Origin: Muribaculaceae bacterium
GTDB taxonomy: Bacteria > Bacteroidota > Bacteroidia > Bacteroidales > Muribaculaceae
DNA: 64,000 nucleotides
NCBI GenBank assembly: GCA_029055345.1
Contig: JAIDDJ010000023.1
Coordinates: 29,353 to 93,352, forward strand
Reading direction: 5' to 3'
Positions 38,916 through 49,902 of this stretch are shown one piece after another (within the stretch, counting starts at the first letter, position 1; each line of letters begins with the position of its first letter). The translations under genes were made by a program, and so were the position numbers. The notes under the pieces are model-generated. The model made no database searches and was not told where the DNA came from. It worked only from the letters and a program-made list of their open reading frames with translations.

Positions 38916-41390
38916 ATGGCAACAATTATTGAGAACGGAGAGGCCGCAAAACCGAGTAGTCAGAAGCCGTCACCGATAAAAAAATATGGAGTTCGTTTTC
39001 AGGAATACTTGTATATGTGCCTGACGAACTGGTATTGGTTCGTGATTTCGATAGTGGTATGCATGACAATCGCATTCATCATGATTAAGAAGACCGAGCC
39101 GACCTTCAGCACTACTGCATCAATATTGATAAAGACCGACTCTCAGGGACGTTCGGTGTCGGGAACTGACGCCATGTTCGAAGACCTGGGACTGACAAGC
39201 ACAAATAACAGTCTGAACGACGAGGTGCAGATAATCCAGTCGCCTGACCTGATGCGCGATGTGGTGCGCAAGCTGAACCTCCAGATTTCATATGCTTCTC
39301 AGGGAAAATTCCGGATGGTAGACCGTTACGGAAAGGGTCTGCCGGTTCAAGTGTCCATGCCTGATGTCAAGGAAGACGCGCTTGCCACATTTCATATCGA
39401 ATTCACGAAGGATGGGGATTTTGAAATAAGCGATTTGAGTCTGAATGGAAAGAGCCTTGGCGACAACGTATATAAAGGCCGGTTAGGGACGTCGATATCG
39501 ACTCCATTAGGCGAAATACTTGTAACACCGGGGGAAGGTCTTGAAACAGCACCTTTTGATGAAATGCAAGTGACCCACAAGCCGATAAAGACAGCAGTGG
39601 CATATTTCAACGACCATTTGAAAGTAACGACCGACGAGCGGTCGTGGAACCTGGTAAACATGACTCTTACTGACACGTCATGTGAACGCGCTGCCGATGT
39701 TCTTAACCAGTTGATCGCGAGCTATAACGACCGGTGGATGCGCGACAAGCGCACTTTGGCCGAGAATACCAGTAAATTCATCGATGACCGCGTTCAGCTG
39801 CTCCAGGATGAACTTGGCTCAGTTGATAACGACATATCATCGTTCAAGAGCGCCAATATGGTGCCCGATGTTGAGGCTGCAGCAACTCTATACATGAGTC
39901 AGGCTTCGCAGGCATCCCTGGCCCTGAAAGACCTCCGCAATCAGGAATACATGGCCAAATATATCCGCAATTATCTGAAGAACACCGACAATCATGGAAA
40001 ACTTCTTCCGTCGAATGCGGGAATCGACAACATGAGCCTCTCGACCCAGATTTCCCAATACAACACCAAGGTTCTTGAACGCAACAGTCTCGTATCGCAG
40101 AGTTCAGCCAATAACCCCCTCGTAGCCGAACTTGACGCTGACATATCAGCCATGCGTGGAGCCTTGATAGCGGCCATCGACAACGAACTGGTATCACTCG
40201 CCGCCCAGATCCGCAGCCAGGAAGGATTGACAGGGTCAGCTCAGTCGAAGATCGCTTCCAACCCAAAGCAGGCCAAATATCTTCTGAGCGTGGAACGCCA
40301 GCAGAAAGTGAAGGAATCCCTCTATCTCTATCTTCTCCAGAAGAGAGAGGAAAATCAGCTCAACCAGGTCTATACTTCCTATAATACTCGAATTGTAAGG
40401 GAACCTGATGCTGATAACGGCCCGATTGCTCCCGACAAGAGTAAAATCATGCTTATAGCTCTTGCGATAGGTTTTGCAATTCCTGCATTGGTGATATATC
40501 AGAGAGAGTTAATGGTGCATGTGGTGCGCGGTCGTCGAGACATCAAAGACATGAAAATCCCATTCGCCGGAGAGCTCCCTCTTCACGGGCATAAGAAAAA
40601 ATTCAAGCTGAGCAAGAAAGAAGATGGAAAGAAAAAATACAAGCCTCTGGTTGCCGTCAAGGAAAACAGCCGTAATTCCATCAATGAGGCCTTCCGAATG
40701 CTTCGCACAAACATAGAATTCATGCTTGCCTCCGATCCGAATGCGAAGGTCATCATGCTGACATCCTTCAATCCCGGCTCGGGAAAGACTTTCATCGGCT
40801 ACAATCTTCCGCGAACATTCGCCATAAAGGGTAAGAAATCTATCGTTCTTGACCTTGATATGCGCAAATCGTCACTAAGTAAATATATTGACCGAAAAGA
40901 TCAGGGAGTGTCCGATTATCTTGCCAACAGGATAGAAGACATCAACACCATAATCCAACCGGTGAAAGACTGCCCGAATCTATCGTTAATACCGGTCGGC
41001 ACGATTCCTCCAAATCCGACGGAATTACTCTTCAGCGACAGATTTGCCAATATGATTTCCTATCTGAAGCAGCATTATGACTATATCTTCCTTGACTGTC
41101 CGCCGGCAGAGGTAGTGGCCGATGCATCCATCATCAGTAAATATTCCGATATGACACTCTTCGTGGCCCGCGCCGGGGTGATCGATCTTCAGATGCTTCC
41201 CATTATCGATGAGATGTATGAGAACAAGACATATCCGAATATGGCGCTTATCCTCAACGGCACGATAGATGCGGGCAATTCCTATACGAAAGGATATGGG
41301 AATCCCTACGGCTACGGTTACGGCTATGGTTACGGCTATGGATACGGTTCGGGATACCATGCCGATGAAGATGAAGAAGCCAATAGCTGA
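38916..41390 (+). CDS. Wzc-like polysaccharide co-polymerase / bacterial tyrosine kinase
   Basis: Wzz-like TM ends; Walker A SFNPGSGKTF, VLDLDMRKSSLSKYI, YDYIFLDCPP; Tyr-rich C-terminus. Confidence 0.93.
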   Translation: MATIIENGEAAKPSSQKPSPIKKYGVRFQEYLYMCLTNWYWFVISIVVCMTIAFIMIKKTEPTFSTTASILIKTDSQGRSVSGTDAMFEDLGLTSTNNSLNDEVQIIQSPDLMRDVVRKLNLQISYASQGKFRMVDRYGKGLPVQVSMPDVKEDALATFHIEFTKDGDFEISDLSLNGKSLGDNVYKGRLGTSISTPLGEILVTPGEGLETAPFDEMQVTHKPIKTAVAYFNDHLKVTTDERSWNLVNMTLTDTSCERAADVLNQLIASYNDRWMRDKRTLAENTSKFIDDRVQLLQDELGSVDNDISSFKSANMVPDVEAAATLYMSQASQASLALKDLRNQEYMAKYIRNYLKNTDNHGKLLPSNAGIDNMSLSTQISQYNTKVLERNSLVSQSSANNPLVAELDADISAMRGALIAAIDNELVSLAAQIRSQEGLTGSAQSKIASNPKQAKYLLSVERQQKVKESLYLYLLQKREENQLNQVYTSYNTRIVREPDADNGPIAPDKSKIMLIALAIGFAIPALVIYQRELMVHVVRGRRDIKDMKIPFAGELPLHGHKKKFKLSKKEDGKKKYKPLVAVKENSRNSINEAFRMLRTNIEFMLASDPNAKVIMLTSFNPGSGKTFIGYNLPRTFAIKGKKSIVLDLDMRKSSLSKYIDRKDQGVSDYLANRIEDINTIIQPVKDCPNLSLIPVGTIPPNPTELLFSDRFANMISYLKQHYDYIFLDCPPAEVVADASIISKYSDMTLFVARAGVIDLQMLPIIDEMYENKTYPNMALILNGTIDAGNSYTKGYGNPYGYGYGYGYGYGYGSGYHADEDEEANS

Positions 41391-41434
41391 CAGTCATCTC
41401 TTTCGCATCATCACAAAGACAAAATCCATAAACC

Positions 41435-42331
41435 ATGAAAGGCATCGTACTTGCCGGAGGCTCCGGCACCAGGTTATATCCGATCACGAAAGGCGTCAGT
41501 AAGCAATTGCTCCCCATCTATGACAAGCCTATGGTGTATTACCCCATATCGGCATTGATGCTTGCGGGAATCCGCGACATACTGATTATCTCCACGCCGG
41601 CCGACCTTCCGGGATTCAAACGGTTGCTGGGAGATGGTTCAGACTATGGAGTAAGGTTTGAATATGCGGAGCAGCCATCGCCCGATGGGCTCGCTCAGGC
41701 TTTCATAATAGGGAAAGATTTTATTGGAGATGATTCTGCTTGTCTGGTTCTTGGCGACAACATTTTCCACGGCGCAGGGTTCTCAATGCTTCTTAACGAG
41801 GCCGTGAAAGATGCGGAGGAAAATGGGAAAGCAACTGTTTTCGGCTACTGGGTGGATGATCCTGAGAGATATGGTGTAGCAGAATTCAACGATGAAGGCA
41901 AATGTCTCTCAATAGAAGAAAAGCCCAAGAATCCAAAAAGCAATTATGCCGTGGTAGGCCTTTATTTCTATCCCAATAAGGTTGTGGACGTGGCATCGCA
42001 TATCACGCCATCAGCAAGAGGCGAACTGGAGATCACCTCCGTTAATCAGGAATTTCTGAAGGATGGGGAATTGAAGGTGCAGGTTCTGCCGCGAGGATTC
42101 GCTTGGCTCGATACCGGCACTCATGACTCGCTTGCCGAGGCTTCGATATATGTGGAAGTATTAGAAAAAAGACAGGGGCTTAAGATAGGTTGTCTTGAAG
42201 GGATCGCTTATCGTAAAGGATGGATAAGTGAAGATAGGATGCGTGAGATAGCAGCGCCAATGTTGAAAAACAACTACGGAAAATATCTAATAAAAGTGAT
42301 TGAGGAACTTAACGGAGTAAGCGAAATTTAA
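41435..42331 (+). CDS. rfbA: Glucose-1-phosphate thymidylyltransferase
   Basis: [39 protein letters not shown]. Confidence 0.97.
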   Translation: MKGIVLAGGSGTRLYPITKGVSKQLLPIYDKPMVYYPISALMLAGIRDILIISTPADLPGFKRLLGDGSDYGVRFEYAEQPSPDGLAQAFIIGKDFIGDDSACLVLGDNIFHGAGFSMLLNEAVKDAEENGKATVFGYWVDDPERYGVAEFNDEGKCLSIEEKPKNPKSNYAVVGLYFYPNKVVDVASHITPSARGELEITSVNQEFLKDGELKVQVLPRGFAWLDTGTHDSLAEASIYVEVLEKRQGLKIGCLEGIAYRKGWISEDRMREIAAPMLKNNYGKYLIKVIEELNGVSEI

Positions 42332-42341
42332 ATAAACAGGC

Positions 42342-42890
42342 ATGGAAGTAACAGCAACTCCAATAGCAGGGGTCTACATCATAGAACCGCGGATATTCAA
42401 GGATTCGCGGGGCTATTTTTTTGAGAGTTATAGCGAACGTCAGTTCCGGAGCGAAGTGGCAGATGTAGATTTTGTTCAGGACAATGAGTCGTGTTCGTGT
42501 CGAGGAGTAATGCGAGGACTTCATTTCCAGCGGCCGCCTTACACCCAAGCCAAACTCGTGAGGTGCGTCCGTGGTTGCGTGCTTGATGTTGCTGTGGATC
42601 TTCGCAAAGACTCCCCTACCTATGGCAGTCATATAGCAGTTGAACTGTCGGAGGAGAATCACCGAGAACTCTTTATTCCTCGAGGTTTCGCCCATGGCTT
42701 TGCCGTGCTTAGCGAGACGGCAGTGTTTCAATACAAATGCGATAATTATTATGCACCGGAAGCCGATGGAGGTATCTCGATACTTGACACATCACTCGGC
42801 ATCGACTGGCGTATATCTCCTGAAGAGGCCATATTGTCGGAAAAAGACAAGAAGAATCCGCTCTTTAAAGATTTCGAGTCTCCATTTTAA
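42342..42890 (+). CDS. rfbC: dTDP-4-dehydrorhamnose 3,5-epimerase
   Basis: RGVMRGLHFQRPPYTQAKLVRCVRGCVLDVAVDLRKDSPTYG. Confidence 0.96.
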   Translation: MEVTATPIAGVYIIEPRIFKDSRGYFFESYSERQFRSEVADVDFVQDNESCSCRGVMRGLHFQRPPYTQAKLVRCVRGCVLDVAVDLRKDSPTYGSHIAVELSEENHRELFIPRGFAHGFAVLSETAVFQYKCDNYYAPEADGGISILDTSLGIDWRISPEEAILSEKDKKNPLFKDFESPF

Positions 42891-42975
42891 ATTCCGGCCT
42901 GATGGGAGATTAGTGGGGGTAAGTTTTGAGGATTGGGATTACAGGGAGGATTGAGAGAATCGGGAAGGGGGTTTA

Positions 42976-44244
42976 ATGGGTTTGGAGGTTATGGAGAGTT
43001 CATTGGTGCGTGAGAAAAGTGTTCCAAAAGGTATTTACACCATCCTTGCAATTGCGGGGCTGGTGCTTCTTTGTGTGAATCCTCATTTCACACAAGGCCA
43101 TGATAATATGAATGTGCTGCTTAACGCGGCGATGTGCCTCTCCCCTGCCGTACTGCTGTTAAAACGCGGACGAGTGGTGATAACGCGGGTGGATCTGCCT
43201 TTCGGGATCATGATTCTATGCGTGATATTGTTCCCGTTGCTTTTTCACAGGGAGACAATCCGGTTGTCGACAATGCTGTTTCTCTGCGCATATTGCGTCT
43301 ACATCATGATGCTTGCGCGCCTTGTAAGAGTTGCCGAAATAGATTCTCTGGTTCTTTGCAAGGTAATCAGATGGATTGTTTATAGCTACGCCATCGTGCT
43401 CGTCATTCAGCAGATATGTGTTCTTTTGGGCTGGACAGTGCCTATGTGGTCTATTCCATATCAGGACCCTTATAAGCTAAATTCGCTGATGCCTGAACCA
43501 TCTCAGACGAGCCTTGTGCTTGGCATTCTGATGTATTTTTACACCCAGACGCTTATATCACGCAACAGCGACTATACACTTTGGGAGTGTATCAGGGAAT
43601 CGCCCGTGACATGGATATGCTACATATGGACAATCTCCACGACTCATAATGCCACGATGCTTTTGTTCGGTCCGCTTTTTCTGCTACCCTTCATCAACCG
43701 CAAGAGCTGGCCATGGTATCTGGCAGCGGGTCTGGCGCTGATAGTTACTTTGTGGATTATCCCATCGGGGAAATTCGTGCGACTTGACAGAGTGAGGAAT
43801 TTTGGAGTAGCATTACCGAGCCTCGATGAAAGAAAAATGCTCGCCGCTGACACAAGCATTTCAGCCCGGGTTTTACCGACACTCCACGGAGCGGAACTGA
43901 TTGACATGAGCAATCTCGACACTTATATCGGTCATGGGGTTGACGCCGAACGGCGCGATACTCCTCCGGCCCCCTGCGGAGAGAGGCGTACCGGGTCTGC
44001 CGGAATATTCAACATATGGTATAATTACGGTCTTCCATCTGCTTTGGCATTCTGGGCCGGAATCTTTATCCTTACGATAATAAAGGGGCGTCCGCTGACA
44101 ATCCTGACTTTTGCCCTTGCCTTCATCCTCAGCGGAGATTATAACGTGCAGTTCGTATGGATGGTACTCGCCTTTTCCATGGTTTACAAGTATTCAATAT
44201 GCGGTGAAAGACGACTGCTCGAGACTATATCAGGTAATGGTTAG
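42976..44244 (+). CDS. Multi-TM O-antigen/exopolysaccharide polymerase- or ligase-like protein
   Basis: About 10-12 hydrophobic segments within a polysaccharide locus; no specific motif recognised. Confidence 0.6.
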   Translation: MGLEVMESSLVREKSVPKGIYTILAIAGLVLLCVNPHFTQGHDNMNVLLNAAMCLSPAVLLLKRGRVVITRVDLPFGIMILCVILFPLLFHRETIRLSTMLFLCAYCVYIMMLARLVRVAEIDSLVLCKVIRWIVYSYAIVLVIQQICVLLGWTVPMWSIPYQDPYKLNSLMPEPSQTSLVLGILMYFYTQTLISRNSDYTLWECIRESPVTWICYIWTISTTHNATMLLFGPLFLLPFINRKSWPWYLAAGLALIVTLWIIPSGKFVRLDRVRNFGVALPSLDERKMLAADTSISARVLPTLHGAELIDMSNLDTYIGHGVDAERRDTPPAPCGERRTGSAGIFNIWYNYGLPSALAFWAGIFILTIIKGRPLTILTFALAFILSGDYNVQFVWMVLAFSMVYKYSICGERRLLETISGNG

Positions 44245-45328
44245 GAACAAAGAAAAGAAGATACGAGTAGCCGTGATTGGTTCACAGGGCGTTCCGGCAC
44301 AATATGGTGGCTTCGAGACACTCGTTGAGAATATCATCAGTCATCGGAGCGACAACGTGTTGTATACAATCTTCTGTAGCCGGCCGGATATGGACACTGA
44401 CCTGAGCAGCTACAAAGGGTGCCGTCTTGAATACATTTCGATGCGGGCGCATGGGATTATGAGCGTGCCTTACGATATACTGTCGATGATAAAAGCAATT
44501 CGTGGATATGACGTGCTTCTGATTCTTGGGGTGTCAGGTTGTGTGTTTCTACCCGTAATCCGTATGCTGACAAGGGCGAAGATACTGGTAAATATCGATG
44601 GTCTGGAGCATAAGCGTGAGAAGTGGAATTCAGCAGCCAAAAGATATTTAAAATTTTCATTGGGATGCTGTATCCGCTGGGCTCATGAGATAATTTCTGA
44701 CAATGCCGGCATCAGGGATTACGTGATTAAGGAGTATGGTCGCGAACCCAGGCTCATAGCCTATGGGGGAGACCACGCGGTGAGAAATGTATCCATGCCG
44801 CGGCAAGATGCCATCCTTGAATTTTACGGCCTGAAACGGGGTAATTACGACTTAAGTATATCGCGCATCGAGCCTGAGAATAATTGCGAACTGACATTAA
44901 AGGCCTATGCTGAAACAGGGCAAAGGCTGGCCTATGTAGGCAACTGGAATCACAGCGATTTCTCGCGTGATCTATATAACAGATATAAGGGAATAGAAAA
45001 TATAAGACTGATAAAATCAGTCTATGACCTTGACATCCTCTATTCTTTACGTGCAAATGCGCGCCGATACGTTCACGGTCATCGCGCCGGGGGCACAAAT
45101 CCATCGCTTGTGGAAGCCATGTTCTTCAATATGCCGATAATAGCTTTTGACGTGGTGTATAATCGGGAGACCACCCGGAACCGGGCCTATTACTATACAG
45201 ATGCCGATAGCCTGAAGGAACTGATAGTCAGAAATGACCTTGAAGGGGCGGCCACAAGCTCATTTGCGCGCAGGGAATATGTATGGTCATCGATAGCGTC
45301 GGAATATGAAGCTCTATATATACCTTAG
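44237..45328 (+). CDS. DUF1972-type glycosyltransferase
   Basis: IRVAVIGSQGVPAQYGGFETLVENI; YVHGHRAGGTNPSLVEAMFFNMPIIAFD. ATG at 44237 preferred over the track start at 44111. Confidence 0.88.
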   Translation: MVRNKEKKIRVAVIGSQGVPAQYGGFETLVENIISHRSDNVLYTIFCSRPDMDTDLSSYKGCRLEYISMRAHGIMSVPYDILSMIKAIRGYDVLLILGVSGCVFLPVIRMLTRAKILVNIDGLEHKREKWNSAAKRYLKFSLGCCIRWAHEIISDNAGIRDYVIKEYGREPRLIAYGGDHAVRNVSMPRQDAILEFYGLKRGNYDLSISRIEPENNCELTLKAYAETGQRLAYVGNWNHSDFSRDLYNRYKGIENIRLIKSVYDLDILYSLRANARRYVHGHRAGGTNPSLVEAMFFNMPIIAFDVVYNRETTRNRAYYYTDADSLKELIVRNDLEGAATSSFARREYVWSSIASEYEALYIP

Positions 45329-45357
45329 TGCGCATGGCTTTACAGGCCATGAGAGCG

Positions 45358-46002
45358 TTAATGTGCCAGAGGGTATATCTCCGATGGATCTGACACGATA
45401 TGGTCGGCATAAGCGGAACGGAGTTCGGAAACGGGACGGAATCCCCAGGTGACACCTACCGAATCAATACATGCTCTTCGGGCGGTTTCCATATCAACCG
45501 CAGAGTCTCCAACCATCATCACATCCGCCTTCGGAGTCGGCGCCTGACTTAATATATCAAAAACTACCGATGGGTCCGGCTTCTTGGGAAAGTCTGAGCG
45601 CTCCCCTCTTAAAGCTGCAAACTCAACGTCGGGGAAATAATGCGGTATAATTTTTTCAACGGCAGCCTGATACTTATTGGATGCGACAGCAATCCGTATG
45701 CCTTCGGCGCGAAGCGAACGAAGCAATTCCGGGATACCGGGATATGGGCGCGTCTGGTCAGTGCAATGATCATCGTAATACTCCCTGAAATCCTCAAGAA
45801 GCTTGTCGATTTGCTCCGGAGAAGCATCCGAAGCCGCCCTTTCCATAAGCTTGCGCACACCGTCTCCTACCATATAATTATATGAAGACAAAGGATGCTC
45901 GTTATAACCGTTCTTCTTCAGTGCATAATTTGTAGCTGTTCCCAAATCAGCTATAGTATTGAGCAAGGTGCCATCAAGGTCAAAAATTACAAGTTGCTTC
46001 AT
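45358..46002 (-). CDS. HAD-family phosphatase (phosphoglycolate phosphatase-like)
   Basis: MKQLVIFDLDGTLLNTIADL; MMVGDSAVDMETARRA. Start CAT at 46000-46002 preferred. Confidence 0.88.
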   Translation of the reverse strand: MKQLVIFDLDGTLLNTIADLGTATNYALKKNGYNEHPLSSYNYMVGDGVRKLMERAASDASPEQIDKLLEDFREYYDDHCTDQTRPYPGIPELLRSLRAEGIRIAVASNKYQAAVEKIIPHYFPDVEFAALRGERSDFPKKPDPSVVFDILSQAPTPKADVMMVGDSAVDMETARRACIDSVGVTWGFRPVSELRSAYADHIVSDPSEIYPLAH

Positions 46003-46206
46003 AAGTTCAAAATTACCGGGCCCCAAGGCCATTCTATTTAATAACAAATCATATGCTTAAATTCCCCGGCGCTCTCCAATTTTCTATTTCGGGCAAAATA
46101 GCCGATCGGTAAAGATTAATGTATTTCTTAGCCCCATGGTTCGGGCCAACATTGCGCATATCCAATAAGGCTACATCCACTAAAATTTCTTGATGCCAGG
46201 GTTAAA

Positions 46207-48555
46207 TCAGAACGGGTAACCGATGGAGAAATGGAAAGCATGGTCGCGTCCCCACTTTGGATGAAACAGAGGCCAGGGCTCCTCACCTACCGCCGGGTTG
46301 TGAGCCTTCATTCCCAAATCTAAACGTATGAGGAAATAATTGAAGTCAAGACGTATACCAAGCCCGTATGCAGCAGCGAGCTCCTTATAGAAAGAATTGA
46401 ACTTAAACCTGCCATAGGGCTGGGTTTCATAGTTTCGTATTGTCCAGATATTCCCTAAATCCACAAAAAGCCCGGTCTCTATCACCCAGAACAGTTTCAG
46501 GCGATATTCAGCGCTTAGATTAAGTCTGATATCCCCACACTGATACATGAAATCGCTTACCGAATTTCTACCCGGGAATCTGCCCGGACCGAGTGTCCTA
46601 ACAGCCCAGCCGCGGACTCCGTTGGCTCCGCCGCCGTAGAAACGTTTTTCGAAAGGAAGCACATAGCTGTTTCCGTAAGGAACCCCGACACCGAGTCCGA
46701 CGTAGCATGCCAGGGCGTTGCGCCTGTCGAACGAATGCAGATAAGAGAAGTCCGCATCCGCTCGCACATATTCCGAGAAGCGTATACCGAACACCTTATA
46801 GGGGTCATCATGGAAATCCCTGTGTGGATATGCTGCCCGGCATATTCCGAAAAGCAGATTGCCGGCAGTCTCCGCCTGAACGCGCACCGTCACTACATTA
46901 CGATTGTTGGTAAGCCTGAAAGGCGATTCGCGCCTCTTGCTTGTATAATAATAGTTGAACCCGGCACGCATGATGAAATGGTCCTCATAGCTGTAACGCA
47001 GCAGCGGATTGTCGGGAGCTATCTCATCGATGAAGTTATATGTGCTTTTCGGCAGAAATACATAGTTGATGTCGATTGGCGTGACGGTATAGCGGAATCG
47101 TGCCGAATGCTCGCTCCATTTATAGCTCCAGCCGGCTGTGGAAATGATTCGCGTATATTCGGGCCGCTCCTGGTAATTGAGAGAGAGATGTATTTCAGTC
47201 GATGCGCGCACCTTGCGCTTGAAAGAATCAGAAAGAAAAGGAGCCTTGAACTTAGGAAAATTGATTGAAGATTCTATTCCATATTCCATGAACCGGTTAT
47301 GGATAAATCCCTCGAGCTTGCCGTTGATAGCCTGATAGCTTCCTCGAAGTTTGAGAGTGAGCAGTTCGGAGCCCCGGCCAACATTTCTATGGGAATAGTT
47401 GACCGACGCCGCCACTCCGAGGTCTCCTTCTGAATTAGTGCCTTCGAGCTCGAGCGTAACGCTCTGTGAACGCCCCGGCGTCAGAAGGATATATGCATCG
47501 ACAAGTCCGATGTCACCCAGCCGCCCGGCAGGAATCATTCTTACCTGCGCCATTTTTATGATGGATAACCTTCCGAAAGCTGAATAAGTGTTTTCCACAT
47601 CCCTCTGACGGAAAATCGCCCCCGTGCGGAGATAAACATTGTCATAAACGACCGATGGCCTAAGATAAGGCTTCGGGCCGTTGAGAATAATAAGATCCTT
47701 ATATTTCACGGTGTCGGATGAAGCCCAGGAATTAGGATCGGCCTCCGGAGAGCCATTGAAGTCAGTAATCACCACAATCTTTCTGACAATATATTTGTTA
47801 TGGGTGAGGACTTCCGGTGTCGAGGAAGATCGCTGATATGGAGGATTGACGATCATGGTCAAGTCAACATCATACACACCCTCGGTGGTATCGGCATTGA
47901 AAGTAATATATTCCTTAGAGAAGGCCCAATAACCACGATTGCGCATCCTGTTTGCAATCCATTCTCTTTGTGTTTCAAGCACTGAACGGTCAAGGATATT
48001 GCCGGGCTTCACGATAAATCTTACGGAATCCCGCATTATCAGTTTCCGGATGGAGTCATCCGGAAACTGATAATTTATAGAGTTTATCACATGCGGGCGC
48101 CCCGGATAAAGCTTGAAACCGAGATCAATTTTCCGATGGATAGAATCGGGTTGTCTTTCCACCATCACTTGAGAATGGAGAAATCCGGCATTGTTCATCG
48201 CCGCAACCAGCTGGGCCGAATCGGAGACAGTGGCATTCTCATCATAAATGACGGGAGCCTCTCCAAGGCGGCGCATCCACTTGTTCCACCAGTTTGTAGA
48301 ATCCTGCCCGCTCATATTATAGACGCCGAGTCGCAAGCGCGAAATATGAAGAAATCGGTTGTTGGGTCTCTGTCTCACATAAGTCATCATCGAAGAGGAA
48401 GAAAGAGTCCCGGTGGAATCGTTGACTGCAATCCTTACGTTATCGAGCAACAGGCTACCCTGAGGGACATGACGCGTCGGAGAGCAAGAGCACAGAACCG
48501 CTAAAAGCGGCACTATGGCCCATGACCAACTATATTTCCATCTTCTTACTTTCAT
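46207..48555 (-). CDS. TamL-like Omp85-family outer-membrane lipoprotein
   Basis: Lipobox VLCSCSPTRHVPQGSLLLDNVRI; KRFYGGGANGVRGWAVRTLGPG Omp85 motif. Confidence 0.86.
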   Translation of the reverse strand: MKVRRWKYSWSWAIVPLLAVLCSCSPTRHVPQGSLLLDNVRIAVNDSTGTLSSSSMMTYVRQRPNNRFLHISRLRLGVYNMSGQDSTNWWNKWMRRLGEAPVIYDENATVSDSAQLVAAMNNAGFLHSQVMVERQPDSIHRKIDLGFKLYPGRPHVINSINYQFPDDSIRKLIMRDSVRFIVKPGNILDRSVLETQREWIANRMRNRGYWAFSKEYITFNADTTEGVYDVDLTMIVNPPYQRSSSTPEVLTHNKYIVRKIVVITDFNGSPEADPNSWASSDTVKYKDLIILNGPKPYLRPSVVYDNVYLRTGAIFRQRDVENTYSAFGRLSIIKMAQVRMIPAGRLGDIGLVDAYILLTPGRSQSVTLELEGTNSEGDLGVAASVNYSHRNVGRGSELLTLKLRGSYQAINGKLEGFIHNRFMEYGIESSINFPKFKAPFLSDSFKRKVRASTEIHLSLNYQERPEYTRIISTAGWSYKWSEHSARFRYTVTPIDINYVFLPKSTYNFIDEIAPDNPLLRYSYEDHFIMRAGFNYYYTSKRRESPFRLTNNRNVVTVRVQAETAGNLLFGICRAAYPHRDFHDDPYKVFGIRFSEYVRADADFSYLHSFDRRNALACYVGLGVGVPYGNSYVLPFEKRFYGGGANGVRGWAVRTLGPGRFPGRNSVSDFMYQCGDIRLNLSAEYRLKLFWVIETGLFVDLGNIWTIRNYETQPYGRFKFNSFYKELAAAYGLGIRLDFNYFLIRLDLGMKAHNPAVGEEPWPLFHPKWGRDHAFHFSIGYPF

Positions 48556-49880
48556 TTCTCTTTTTTCCCGAATTCAGGATTTATATGCAGGGGGAGGCAG
48601 ACCAGGAATGTAACAATGCAACAAATCATCACCCACCAGAAGAAATTGACGTAACCCGACGGACCGGTAGCACTCCAGATGTTGAAGCGGCTAAGGAAAT
48701 CGTGAATCCAACCGGCAGCCATACCCGGAAGCATCATTCCCAGAGCCATAAAAGCCGTGCAGAAAGCATAGTGAGAGGTTTTGCTCGGTCCCTGGCTGAA
48801 ATAGATTAGATAAAGCATGAACGCGGTGAATCCGAATCCATAACCGAACTGCTCGATAGCGATAGCCGAACATATCAGGAAGAAATTCTCCGGCTGCCAC
48901 ATGGCGAGGAAACAATAGACAAGACAGGGCAGCGTAAGACTCAAAGCCATCGGCCACAACCACTTCTTCAGGCCACCGCGTGATATTGCGATACCTCCGA
49001 GGACGCCACCGGCAAGTAAAGCCACCACTCCGACAGTTCCATTCACAAAACCGACCTGAGTGGTGGAAAGCCCGAGCCCTCCATCAGCAATGGAAGCTTT
49101 AAGAAACGGTTGAACGAGCTTTATACACATTGCTTCAGGAAGCCTGTAGAGGAGCATAAAAAGCAATGCTGTGCCGACATATGGCTTGCGGAAGAAAGTG
49201 ACGAAAGTCATTGCGAAATCGCGGAGGATTGTGCGCGAAGTGACCCCCTCAACCGGATGGTCATCGGCAGGACGAGGCATTGCATATATATGATATATGC
49301 CCGCGAAAAGGAAGAACACCGAAAGGACCGTGAAGACAATGCTCCAGGCCGATGCTATGGTCTCACAAGTGGATTCCAGATATCCCGCGAGCATCACGAG
49401 CCCACCCTGTCCGATAACGCTTGCAACCCGATAGAATGTGGAGCGGACTCCTACAAAGGCAGCCTGGTCATGATCAGAAAGAGCGAGCATATAATAACCG
49501 TCGGCCGCGATGTCATGAGTGGCCGAGAGGAAAGCAAGAATCCAGAAACAGACAAGAGTAGAGGCGAAAAACATCGAAGTGGGCAGAAGGAAAGCCACGG
49601 AGCCCAAGGCTACGGCCATAAGAAGCTGCATTGCGATGGTCCATAGGCGTTTAGTCTTAAATAAGTCTACAAACGGGCTCCAGAATGGTTTTATAACCCA
49701 AGGGAGATATAGCCATCCCGTATAGAATGTCATTTCGGCGAGACCAACCCCCATATTAGTATACATAAGTACTGTCAGCACGTTCACTGCGAAATAAGGG
49801 AGTCCTTCGGCAATATATACGGTCGGAATCCAAGCCCATGGACGTCCGGAAAACCTCCTTGAATCAATTTCTTTATTCAT
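48552..49880 (-). CDS. MFS transporter, AmpG-like
   Basis: IPTVYIAEGLPYFAVNVLTVLMYTNMGVGLAEMTFYTGWLYLPWVIKPFWSPFVD. Confidence 0.82.
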   Translation of the reverse strand: MNKEIDSRRFSGRPWAWIPTVYIAEGLPYFAVNVLTVLMYTNMGVGLAEMTFYTGWLYLPWVIKPFWSPFVDLFKTKRLWTIAMQLLMAVALGSVAFLLPTSMFFASTLVCFWILAFLSATHDIAADGYYMLALSDHDQAAFVGVRSTFYRVASVIGQGGLVMLAGYLESTCETIASAWSIVFTVLSVFFLFAGIYHIYAMPRPADDHPVEGVTSRTILRDFAMTFVTFFRKPYVGTALLFMLLYRLPEAMCIKLVQPFLKASIADGGLGLSTTQVGFVNGTVGVVALLAGGVLGGIAISRGGLKKWLWPMALSLTLPCLVYCFLAMWQPENFFLICSAIAIEQFGYGFGFTAFMLYLIYFSQGPSKTSHYAFCTAFMALGMMLPGMAAGWIHDFLSRFNIWSATGPSGYVNFFWWVMICCIVTFLVCLPLHINPEFGKKEK

Positions 49881-49902
49881 GAATCATTTCTTAAGTAAAA
49901 GG

